Shown: piece by piece, positions 16,001 through 26,532 of the stretch
How the letters are laid out: each line of letters begins with the position of its first letter
Numbering within the stretch: the first letter of the stretch is position 1
Assembly: GCA_037176905.1 (NCBI GenBank)
Contig: JBBBWG010027856.1
Location: forward strand, 23,787-50,591
DNA length: 26,805 nucleotides
Source: Azolla pinnata
Lineage: Eukaryota; Streptophyta; Polypodiopsida; Salviniales; Salviniaceae
Reading direction: 5' to 3'
Translations under genes and position numbers: made by a program
The notes under the pieces: model-generated
What the model saw: only the letters and a program-made list of their open reading frames with translations
The model's database searches: none
What the model was told of the DNA's origin: nothing

Positions 16001-17657
16001 ATGATGTAGATTGCGGTGAAAACAGACAAAAGCAAAAAATTGTGCTGCATTTGGACCGGATTTGCACCTGTTCCAGATCAGCTCGCCGTCTTGACGAACC
16101 TATACAGGTGAACGAAAACCCCCCTCATTCCTGTCCTGAAAAAACATCTTTGTGGATCATCGATCAGTGCCATGTCACGCATGGAGCTCAAAAGATTTCC
16201 TCTGATATCAAGGAGATGGCAAAAGGGTGCAAAAAAGAAAAAAGGAAGAAAACACAGCCTTGTGGGATCAATCAGTAAGTATCATGGAGATAACGACAGA
16301 AGAAAGCCTGATCGATATCGGCAAGTTGTACGAGACACATGCAACTGAGCGACAACGATTGGCAAAGAGTCTGCAAGAATAGCTTGACGAGTTCCTCAAA
16401 TCATTCAAGCCGTTATATCGATCACAACTCTGGGTTATCAAGAACTAGGAAGTGTTTTGTTGCCTATTTCAACGAACGCTCATCGTAAAAGCATCCAAGA
16501 GCTCCATTCACATCATCACATATACTTATTGCTATATCGAGTGATACGATTCGAGCTTATCAAAACACAAGAGCATCTTTAGGAAGCTAAAAAGCAAGAT
16601 GATTTATTTGGTGGGTCTCTTGCCCCCAAGAGAGTTAATTACAAACACCTTAAGAGGGCAAATTAGTATCACCACTTTTCTACACAGTAGCTCATTTGGT
16701 AACCAATAATTTGCACTTCACTTTGGAGTGCACCCAAAAGTTTACAGCAATTAGGTTTCTTCATCAAAGGAGCCAAAGAACTTGAGAATTGGAGGTTTGT
16801 TTTTGACACCAAACATATGCTTACAAAAAGAGAATTTAAGACATTTATGAGGAAATGGTCAACCAATCATGCAATGTGGAATGCACAACAATGAAAAGAA
16901 GCCTTACTATGGAATGAAAGCAAAGATTGTTGGTTAGATTCCACAAAGACACTCTGATCTAGTTAACATCGAGACGCTTTTGAGTCGATACAATCATCGC
17001 TCTTCCATCTTCAGCTTCCAGAAAAAAGGAGATCAAGCATTGTCACAAATACCTCACCGGTGATCCATCATCAGAGGATTTTACCTCCATAGACTCGCAA
17101 AGAGGTATTTAAAACCACAAATAGAACCGACAGATTAGGGTTTAGGCCTAATTCCAGCTAGCAATCTTCCTTTCAATATCATCCCTGCTGTGAATGCGAA
17201 TCTCTAGCTGCGACAGGTGATGGAAGATGCATGACCAGATCATTCACATGCTAAATGGGCCTCAATCCAACAAACCTTTTACCAAGTATATAGCCTTAAC
17301 TGCTAACTTTATTCTATCACAATTCTACCTCCCAAGAATGATTCACAGCCATCAAAAACTCTTACAGCAATCATTTTTCTCAGTGCTGGGCTGCTTGTGT
17401 TATCATCAAAAAATGGAGAGACTTTAATATGATTTCAGCTACATGCATCTAGATAACAACCAAAAGAGAAAAAATTCATTTTAACTGCAGATGATTTCGA
17501 GGTGTAGAGGAAATCGCACTAAATAAAAAACTTGTAAAGAATGAAGCTGTGATTTACAGCGACTTTTCTGTGGCCCGATTCGTCTCACCTCTGCCATATG
17601 CACAGTGTTAAACAAAAAGGAGTCCTAGAAGCCCATATGCACAAGAACTTTGCACCA
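16001..17657. other. Unresolved region between repeat block and mL53
   Basis: No gene is recognised. Visible items: a plus-strand open frame to 16275 that could end at a strong donor (GTAAGT, 16274-16279); a small interrupted frame at 16284-16448; AT-rich sequence with TGCCCCCAAGAGAG and TTAAGAGGGCAAATTAG resembling degenerate transposon or LTR sequence, without identifiable ends; and a promoter-like block at 17106-17145 (TATTTAAA, then AGGGTTTAGG). Confidence 0.3.
16284..16448 (+). pseudogene. Interrupted short reading frame, unknown family
   Basis: From the ATG at 16284 the frame reads MEITTEESLIDIGKLYETHA and on to KSLQE, then TAG at 16380, then continues as LDEFLKSFKPLYRSQLW before a TAG at 16446. 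Both halves have charged, helix-like, protein-like composition, and the first stop differs by one base from a sense codon. I do not recognise the family. It may be a decayed fragment or chance. Confidence 0.2.
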
Positions 17658-19563
17658 CTATTTTCGAATTATCTCCTTTACAACCTGCATTGGAAACAAG
17701 AAAAAGGAGAGCTTCAAATCCGAAACACATCTGGAAATTGAATGCATCACGTTTCAAACACCCTGCCAATCAAAATTGACCAAATAGTAACAATTTTGTG
17801 GGGATATGATTTGTATATTATTGTCATCTTTTGCAGCTTGGGCGTGTATATAATCGTTTCCCTTCATTTAGAGCTTAGTTAAGACATGTATTGATCAATA
17901 AAGATGCATATGACACTCAAAACTATAGTTTAAAAGTATTAAGAAACTCAAAACTTTATGAACCTCCTCATCTGAGCCTTGCTCTAAGAGGACAGCCCTA
18001 TTTTAAAATTTACTAAATAATTTCCCTTTGCAATAAGCTGGGGGCGGTACTATGGCTTGAAATTCTTAAGGTAACCTCTAAATAGATTACACGGTTGAAA
18101 TCTTCAGCGATGCTTCAAAGTCAATTTTGGCAAACGGGAATATCATTACCTAGGTTGAAGTCAGTCAAGCCTTATCGACTAAATTATCCTAATAGAGAAG
18201 CTAATATATGTGCGCCTCTTTGACTGTTTGAAGTGCATAGGCTCTTAATATACCTGTCCTATCCAGATCGGATAAGCTCATGTAGGAATCTCCATGATCG
18301 ATAGAGGAAAATGTGCAGCCACCATCTGAAGGGGTAGTCTTGCTTCTTTTTGTATATTGAATGGGTGTTCCTATGGTCCATATCTTTCTTGTTCGTAGTC
18401 TAGGTTCTCTCTCACATTAAAGAGACCAAAATGCCTAATATGACCCAAAGAAATATTGTACCTTAAAATGTTGTCTCATATTTCAGAACGAACCGACCAA
18501 AACAACTATGGCCTTATCATTAGAATTGTCAAGGTACTGTGAATCTTGTTTGCTAAGAGCTTAAACTTCTAAGCTTCGATGAGCTGTAGCTCCTGCTTAT
18601 AAAAATGTCTGATCAATTATATCCCCTCCAAGTCCCCTCGGATTGAAAATCCCTTAAAAATCTGAATACGCCTTATGCATACATTTGTATCTACATTTAA
18701 TCAGCATTCATATCGAGTCTACTACATACCGAGGGAAAAAAAGACTCCCTTTTGTCATCCAAATCTTACAATGCATTTCAATATACCTAAAACAATGTGT
18801 GAGAATGTCTGATTAACAGATCTCTCAAGCAAGGCGAAAGAGAAACAAAATGTGTACCTTTCTCAAATTACATCAACATAAAAAAAAGAACTTCCACAGA
18901 TAGGCACACTAAATAAATATATCTTGATTGGAAAACAGTAACAAACAGGCTTCAATGGAGCCAAGACTTAAATAAAATGCAAATCAATCAGATTAAATAG
19001 AATAAAACTAGATCGTGCGAAAGGAAATAGGTTCTCCGATCAAATTTAGCAGAGTTAGTTTAAATCGAATCAAAATCATAAATACAGCATACATAAGATT
19101 TAGAAAGAAAAGGGGTTCCTACATCTGAAGTGAAAAAACAAAATCCAAAAGAAAAGGAAGCAGCGAATCACAATTCCACCGAAATAGGGAAAAGAAGTCT
19201 TACACGGAAGGGCAGCGTCTTGGCGAGTTCGACTTCCTCGAGGGGGATGATGACGGGCCACGGAATGCCGGCTTCCTTGAACATCTCTTCAGTCTCGATG
19301 GCCTCGGACTGCTTGAGGATGGACTTGCGGATGTCTTGCGCGCTGAGCTTGGAGCCATCGAGGGTATCTTCCTTGCCGTTGCTGTAAGTGACGGAGACGA
19401 GGGGCGGGGTGTCGTCGGTGCGGCGCTTGACGGAGATTTGGCATTTAGGGTTGCTGGACTTGGATTTCTTGGAGTTGCAGTGGGCGAGGAACTCGAGGGC
19501 GGAAGAGGACCGCGGGTCGAAGGCATTGAACTCGATCTTCACCTTCTTCAGCTGCTTCAACAT
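17658..19563 (-). CDS. Mitochondrial large ribosomal subunit protein mL53
   Basis: Component of the mitochondrial large ribosomal subunit. Exon 1 is 19563-19204 (120 codons) and exon 2 is 17684-17658 (eight codons plus stop), giving 128 residues. The donor is CGT|GTAAGA and the acceptor TTCCAATGCAG; phase 0 on both sides. The sequence MLKQLKKVKIEFNAFDPRSS, then FLAHCNSKKSKSSNPKC, VKRRTDDTPPLVSVTYSNGK and ETEEMFKEAGIPWPVIIPLE follows the plant mL53 pattern and, in outline, animal MRPL53 (VRVQF...FL...S..N..C; thioredoxin-like fold of the L51/S25/CI-B8 type). I chose the second ATG because plant homologues start MLK; an ATG seven codons upstream (19584) is in frame. Without splicing, the frame would add nine unrelated residues. 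The short last exon is inferred from splice signals alone. Its upstream region has a telo-box array, typical of translation-apparatus genes. Confidence 0.75.
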
Positions 19564-19576
19564 GGTGCTTGATGGT

Positions 19577-19730
19577 GGGTGCAAGAAGAAGAAGAAGAAG
19601 ATGATGATGATGGTGATAGTGATGGTGATGGTGAAGAAGAAGAAGAAGAAGAAGGAAGAAGATGATGATGATGGTGATGAAGATGATGAAGAAGAAGATG
19701 AAGAAGAAAGAAGAAGACAGAGAAAGAAAT
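19577..19730 (+). repeat. GAA/GAT trinucleotide repeats upstream of mL53
   Basis: AAGAAGAAGAAGAAG, ATGATGATG and GTGATG blocks alternate in two rounds immediately upstream of the mL53 start codon. On the mL53 sense strand this is a CTT/CAT-rich tract, likely in the 5' leader or core promoter. Confidence 0.9.
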
Positions 19731-19815
19731 TGATGCTTTTTTCTTTTGCTTTTGTGTTGCTTTTTGCTTTTTCCTCTGTTTTCCTTCTTGCTTTTTTTAC
19801 AAAGCTTGAATGTCC

Positions 19816-20015
19816 ATCAAACCCTAAACCCTGAAACCCTTGAATTGATCCCTAAACCCTAAACCCTAAACCCTGAAACCCTAGAATTGATCCCTAAACC
19901 CTAAACCCTGAAACCCTAGAATTTATCCCTAAACCCTGAAACCCTAGAATTTATCCCTAAACCCTGAAACCCTAGAATTGATCCCGAAACCCTCAAACCC
20001 TCAAACCCTAGAATT
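19816..20015 (+). repeat. Telomere-type CCCTAAA / CCCTGAAACCCTAGAAT array
   Basis: Five to six units of CCCTAAACCCTGAAACCCTAGAATTGAT (28 bp type), some with an extra CCCTAAA. Flanks are partly duplicated: CTTCTTGC followed by a T-run and AGCTTGAATGTCCA at about 19785-19815, and the like at 20056-20092. Orientation is opposite to the array at 15.3-16.0 kb. It lies about 250 bp upstream of the mL53 start. Confidence 0.9.
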
Positions 20016-20197
20016 GATGCTCTTGTTGTTTTGCTTTCTACATCTTTCCTCTTCCTTCTTGCCTTTTTTTGCAGAGCTTGTTGAATGTCCAAGTAAATCC
20101 TAGAACAGTGCATCAACTTCTTGAGGGGATTCATTACAAAACATAAAGAGCAAAGGTTTGATTTCGCTTTCGATTAAGTACGAACAAAGAGAGAGTA

Positions 20198-20285
20198 AGA
20201 GATCTGATACTATTGAAGAGAGAGCAATAATGCAATTTCCATTTCATCTGATACTAATGAAGAGAGAGCAATAACACGATTTCCA
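20198..20285 (+). repeat. Direct duplication of about 46 bp
   Basis: ATCTGATACTATTGAAGAG followed by AGAGCAATAATGCAATTTCC at 20200 is repeated with few changes from 20246. It is non-coding. Confidence 0.8.
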
Positions 20286-21244
20286 GAATGGATTAAAAAT
20301 CATGTCTTAGATTACAGGAGTTAATCCCACTAAAAATAGATAATGGGATGCATCCATCTTCTAATTTCCATAGTATCGGGTTAACTCTGAAATTAAACTC
20401 TGAAATACTAATTTAAAACTCAAAAACACGGCAAAATTTTCCCGATTTCTCTTTGGCGCAGTACCTCTCTGGCCACAATTCCCCTCCAAATCAATCGGGA
20501 AGCTTTCGTGTGCTTTATGAAAGAATCTCTGCTTCCGCTTTCTTACTCGCTGTTGCTGCTCGATCGCAGCGCGGTAAGGCGCTTGTTTTCCTTCTTGGCA
20601 CTTCAATTTGTTTCTGCCTTGCTTAACTTGTTTACAAAATCTACACGAAAATCTACATCTGCCATGTAAACAGAACCAAGCCCAAATGCAGTATTATCAT
20701 CATATCAGGGAGCTCATCACCGACGAAGAGGACATACATCAGGTCGGGAGCATTGTGTCGATTACACTTTTCAAAGTTCATCTCCTTTTCCCATTCCCGG
20801 AGCAATGCCGAGATTAGCAAGAGGCATTAAACCCTTTCAATCGGCCACGTAACCGTCACAAGCATTTCTAGTTCATCGCTCGCATAATTCGACGGCAATC
20901 TGCTTCGATCTGGAAGGCCGTAGAAATCTCTTCTAGGACCAGAACAGCTGCATGACTGTGCTTTCGGGAGGAATCTATGTTACATAATGATCAAACAGAG
21001 TTAGAATACAAGCATTGCATATATTACAATACCAGGATTCGGACTTTGCCTGCACCGAGCTCATCTCGAATCTCCCTGGTGCAGAAGGCGCTGAACTCCT
21101 AGCCTCCGGTTCGGCATTTTTTTAAAAGGCCATATGAAGTGCTTCTAGGAATTGACTGCAAATTTGAGAGTTTTGGATACAAGTATGCATTAACTGGACT
21201 AGGATCTGAACTCACTTGCACCAAGCTGATCCCAAATCTCTGGA
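20286..21244. other. Region downstream of the LysM receptor kinase
   Basis: No gene is recognised. It should contain the 3' UTR of the receptor kinase (transcribed from the right). A 33-36 bp segment of the receptor's 3' end (21211-21243) recurs in diverged form at 21044-21079 on the same strand. Confidence 0.35.
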
Positions 21245-24200
21245 TCAGTTGTCGTGAGATCTTGTATCGTAGCTACCCTGCAATACCATAGTTAGCTCCA
21301 AGGCGACATCTCTCATTTGTGGTCTCATGTCGGGGTCGTCATTTGTACACATTTCTGCCAGCTGAACCACCTATATTTAGCATGGGAAACTATATCAACA
21401 AAGATGGAAACAGATGAGGACAAGAACCGAATTCCAAGGAGAATATTGAAAACTTGATGCGGTTTATGCGTTTGTGGTAATATGAATTTCCAAATAGCAT
21501 GTGCCACTCGATATGAAAAATTCCAAATAGTATTAACAACTCACCGCGTTAGTTATAGATACCAAAGATTTAAGAAACTATCCGAGAGATAGGTAGGAAA
21601 ACCACGATGTGAATCGCATACCTTCCAGAGGGCTTCAACTGGGTAGCCATTCTCCAGACCTGGGTCTACCAAAGATTTGAACTCCTCCACCGCATTATCG
21701 CCTTCTAAGACAGCTCTAAACTGCAGATATACACATATACATTCATTCATTCACTCATATATGCATAAATGTAAATATATATACATATGATACACACATA
21801 TGTAATCTATATGGCGCATCTGTATATACATAACAAACATTGCCTTTTCGTCTTCCACATTTTGACTTCTTACCAGCTCGACCAGGGAGGTCTTTTTCTC
21901 AATTAACGCTTCTTTTCCTGATACCAATTCAAACAGGATAACTCCAAATGCATACACATCTAGCTTTTCTGAGACATGCCGAAACATCACATACCTACAC
22001 GAGGCACCACAAGAAAAGTTAAATTGATACTAATCGGTCAAGAAAAAATCTCTTTTAACATTTTACTTACCCCCATTCTTTCATAAGGGATTCAAGCAGA
22101 TGATGAACCAGCGTCGTTACTGACTTTACCTTCTAAAGCGTATAAAATTGCTTTGCTTATAAATATCCTACAAGTGAAGACATTAAAAAGACCTACCATG
22201 CCCCTCACATTGAATTAAACCAGACTACTTCCCATAAGACAGAGGAAAAGCACGCATATGTACCTTGAGATATATTCATCTCCAGTAATCTGCAATATGA
22301 CAACAAAAAGGAGAAAAACACTCACTCAGGGGCCATATATCCATGAGTACCGAGCATCGTTGCTGATTTGGTCATACCATCACCACCTGGACGTATAGGC
22401 CTTGACAGACCAAAGTCTCCAACCTGTAATCACAAGGCAAAATGTGTAAATTTTACTCTTTGCTCATTAGTAAGGAGCCATCAGTGAGCACTCTAACCGC
22501 AGACCTCTTATGACATGTGTATTTGGGCTAGCTTTATAAGCAAGTTTAATCTACCTTTGCACGGTAATTCGTATCAAGGAGGATATTCTTTGTCTTTAAA
22601 TCACGATGAATGTATGCTGGGGATGTATGATCATGCATGTATTCCACACCCCGTGCAGCATCAAGTGCTATGCGGATACGCTTCTCCCATGACACCAAAG
22701 TTTCTAAAATCCAAACGAGAAGGCATTACACAAAAGCAAACACCATCAAATTTATTCAAAACTGTACCACCACCATATGAGGACATTTCTTACTGTCTTG
22801 TAGGTGTTGAAATAACGTTCCATTATCTACAAACTCATAAGCAAGAAACCGATGATCAAATTCCTTACAAAATCCAATCAGAGAAACCTGCTTACAAGAG
22901 ACAGTCACAGAAAATATTTCAGTTTGCAGTGAGGTTTCCAAGTTTTGAAACGAGATGGTGAAGTAATCACCAAGTTTGCATGGTGTACAGTTGAAAGGAT
23001 ATTGATCTCATTCATGAACTCCTTTTCATCTTTCTTATTCATCATTTTTATGGCTAATTTCTGCAAAAAGAAAAAGAGTACCAATTTGCTAATTACTCAC
23101 ATGTCTGCCAAATATGCTGAGTAGGGGTAATGAAATAAGTTCTTCAAATTGCTTCTTGAATTTTTAATCATCTACATTACACACCGTTATTAGTGTGTGA
23201 TTGCTAAATGGCCATACACTAAGAACAAAGACAGATGCATCATATTGACATTATGGTAACTTAAATTTAAACATTTGCTTAAGGAACCCAGAGATGATCA
23301 TCTCGTCCTCAACTGTGATGATCAAAACTGAGTATAAAGGTTTAGTGTGTGATCACAATTCCAAGACTAAGAGTCTTTAATCTTTGAAATGGAAGCAGGC
23401 TTCACTTCAATAAGGAGATTACCGAGATAGAAGAATGATTCTAATCACAGTGTTTACAAACTCCACATACGAAATCCTTATGTAGTCTAGGAGCCATTAA
23501 AGCGTAATAGCCTATCTAGTCCTACCCCTTAGTGTTCTATATGATTAATGAAGAGCGTCATATTGCATATCCATGTCGAACTACTAGCTTCCCAGCACAT
23601 CGTGTAAATGTGGTCAGCAATTTTGTGCAACTTGTAAGATACTAATGAACCTATTCATCATGTTCCTATTCTGAAATATATTAATCAGGTTGAGTCCTGC
23701 TTTATCCATTCAATGTCTATGCCTTTTTACCTGATTCTCTCAGAATAACTATATCAAATTATTTCTCGTGAACAAACATGTCTGTGCGGCATATGACTTT
23801 CAGCGTACAACTTCTAGGAGGCCACCTCAAGATGATTTGGTCTTAAAGACCTCCCCTTCAGGTTTGCTTTACAGTTTTCTATTAATTACATAAAGGTGGA
23901 ATCTGCAGTACATACCAACCTGTCCTCTTCTTACTCCATAATAAACAATTCCAAATCCACCCTTTCCTATCTCGTAGGCTGGATTGAAGTTTTGGGTCAT
24001 AGCAACGATATCTTCATGAGAAAATTGTATGCAATGCCCATTCTTTAAAATTCCCGATGGGATAGTCTCTGAGAAAGAGAAAACCAACACATACTTGGAT
24101 ATACATATGAAGATGCAAATAGTATCTAAAGCGAACATTTGAGTTTGGACATGCATCTCACCTGAGCTGTCAACGTCCACTATCTTGTTGTGCTCCTTGT

Positions 24201-26508
24201 TCTGACCATAACCATTTCCAGTTGACCGTGCATGTCGATAATGAGCAACGATAACAAATCCTAGAATAAACAAAACAAAACAAGCTGCTCCTACCCCAGC
24301 CTGCAAAGTAATCTTTCTTCTCGCCTTACTTCCTGTTTGGGATTATATGATGTGCTAAGCATAAAACTTTGATGTGGAAGAATACTTCTCCAGGACGCTT
24401 TACTTTCTCAAAAGACCTGCTATAAGGAAGCTTACCAGCTGATGCATATCCACTGCAAGACAAAGACAAAGGAAGGTATACACTAACTTAGCCTCTTCTT
24501 TACATGATTTCCCAACAAAGTATGCCTTTTTTATGTGCAACGACAAGAATGGGTGCTACCTTGATAAAAGATAAGGCGGATACTGGCCACTGCTATCTGC
24601 AATAGAACAATTTTAATACCACGTTCACCAAGATAACATGATAAATAAGGACTTGTGCCCACAGCCATCAAGACTTGATCGATCCGGTGTCTAGGATTTT
24701 TCTTCAATATATGTTCACAAATATCATTCAAGCACATAAACATACATAATGCATACGTAAATGCATACAAATACACATTTTCATATGAATAAACATACAC
24801 AACCACAATAATAATAAAAAAACCAGACATGCTTTTTACCAGTGCATCAAATTACTGGTGACAACATTAATGTGAAATACATAGCCAAATAAGCGCACAA
24901 CAAGTCAGAAAAGTCACATTGAAAGAATCTGGCCAACCCATTGGCATGCACATCTACTTATCGGTGTTCATTTCACTGCTACATATCTATCAGAAATATA
25001 CACAGATGCCTATATATACATAAATATACACACATACATATATACATACTCTTGCATGGGCTTAAAAGAGTAGCTACAATCATTACTACATTTATTAGTT
25101 TGTCTTACCGGTAGGTTATTCTTGATTATGACCAGAACTGGAAGTAATTTCTTAGATACTAGAATTATAGTAGTCGTGCATATGGTTAATAATATTTTAA
25201 TCGTCAAACTTTCGGGGCTATTTAAGTAAAGCACAAATCGAGAAAGAGGGGGGGGGGAAGGGGGGCACTTATGAGTCTTACATTGGTTCTCATTGTAGCA
25301 TTCGCAGTTTCTAATACAATTAGTATCCTTCTAGTGTATTTTCTTTCCCCCACGTTCCAATTCACGATTGGCTATTTCTTCGATCCTGTTCATTGTAGGC
25401 ATTCCCATCTAAGCCATTCTTTACATCGCTACATAGCAACATAAGTACATGCACATATGGGATAATTCTTACAGAGAATAAAGATATCCCCATACAATCA
25501 TATGTAGTATGACCCGTACAAATGATAAACACGTCCGTGGAGCGCATGCTTACGCATGCAAATAGACAGATAAAAAAAATTTATGTTAACGTCTTTTAAG
25601 AGGCCAAAAGGGCCTGTAGTGATCAACAAGAGAGAGCAAAAAGACTTACTCTTGGATGGTATGAATATAATGGATCCACTTTCGAAGGGATCGAATGACA
25701 CAGAAGGGTTATAGCTCATGATCAAATGCGGGGAGATGCCAAACTGCGATGAGACCCAAGCGAGGGTATCGTTCTCCTGAACAGAATAAGTGCCGAAAAG
25801 CCCATACTGGTCCGAGACGGAAGGATCTCCGCACGAGCAAATGATCGGGATATGCAAGGCTTGACCGCCTTGCAGGGAGAGGAAATCGACATCGGGGTTC
25901 GCTTTCTGGACCATGGAAACGGTGGTAAGGTTCCCGTAGTAGATCTCAGGGATCGTGTCGACCTCATCGATGTGCTTCGTGGTGTACGTGAAGCTGTGGA
26001 GGAGGACGGAGGTGTTGCGGTCGCACTCGCACGAGAATGGGATCTTGAGGATCTCGCCCGCGTGCACGCTGGTGACGTCGGTGAGGTTGTTGAAGGCTTG
26101 GAGGTAGTCCCAGGAGCCGAAATTGAAGCGCTTGGCGATGGTGGAGAGGACGTCTTGGGACGTGGCGAGGTAGAGGGCCATGGCGCTGCAGCTTTCTGCG
26201 GCGCAGGGCGGGCGGCAGGAAGAAGGGCGGAAAGAGGAAGCAAGGCAGAGCAAGAAGAGGACATATATCCGCTGCTGTTCTTGCTTGCTGCTCGTGCTGC
26301 CATTGCTGCTGCTGCTGCTGCTGCTGCTCTTGCTGCCGTTGCTGCGATCCCTGATCTTGCTGCCGTTGCTGCGATCCCTGATCTTGCAGCTGTTGCTGCT
26401 CCTGTTCGTGTGGATGTGGCGGTGGCGAAGAAGGAAGAGACTGCAGACCACCATGGCTATGGCGAGGCAGAAGCAGGGTCTCTCTCCTCCTCTTCTTTCT
26501 GCAGCCAT
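21245..26508 (-). CDS. CERK1-type LysM receptor-like kinase
   Basis: Plasma-membrane receptor for chitin oligomers or related GlcNAc signals in immunity or symbiosis. Exons on the minus strand are 26508-25650, 24596-24560, 24452-24436, 24332-24162, 24068-23920, 23060-22971, 22887-22794, 22703-22555, 22423-22326, 21994-21874, 21720-21622 and 21370-21245: 12 exons, phases consistent, 669 residues. The ectodomain has CRPPC (98-102) and CxC pairs at 160-162 and 224-226 framing three LysM domains (about 112-157, 172-222, 236-285). The membrane segment is about 316-334. The kinase has loop GKGGFG (396-401), K416, E429, HRDLK (D507) and DFG (D525), so it looks active and of the RD class. The exon count matches Arabidopsis CERK1. 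Oddities: two hydrophobic stretches before the LysM part (14-28 and 81-92) separated by Ser-rich repeats, a 17-nt exon 3, and a C-terminus that may be shifted in frame at 21276-21278. Orthology within the LYK clade is not settled. Confidence 0.92.
25248..25265 (+). repeat. Poly-G tract in receptor-kinase intron 1
   Basis: Ten G, AA, then six G. In the 1.05 kb first intron of the receptor kinase, where it reads as a C-run on the sense strand. Other AT-rich CATA/TATA microsatellites occur in the same intron (about 24720-24800, 25010-25050). Confidence 0.8.
26304..26382 (-). repeat. In-frame AGC run and 27-bp tandem duplication in receptor exon 1
   Basis: A (GCT)n run at 26304-26328 encodes a poly-Ser tract. 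Two exact 27-bp copies at 26329-26355 and 26356-26382 encode IRDRSNGSK twice. Both are in frame and lie between the two hydrophobic stretches of the receptor N-terminus. Confidence 0.9.
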
Positions 26509-26532
26509 GGCTGTGAGACTTGGTCTTGCACC

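Noticed and set aside
19336-19834. Plus-strand open frames across the mL53 first exon and GAA/GAT repeats
   Set aside because: Antisense to the conserved mL53 frame, then translated microsatellite.
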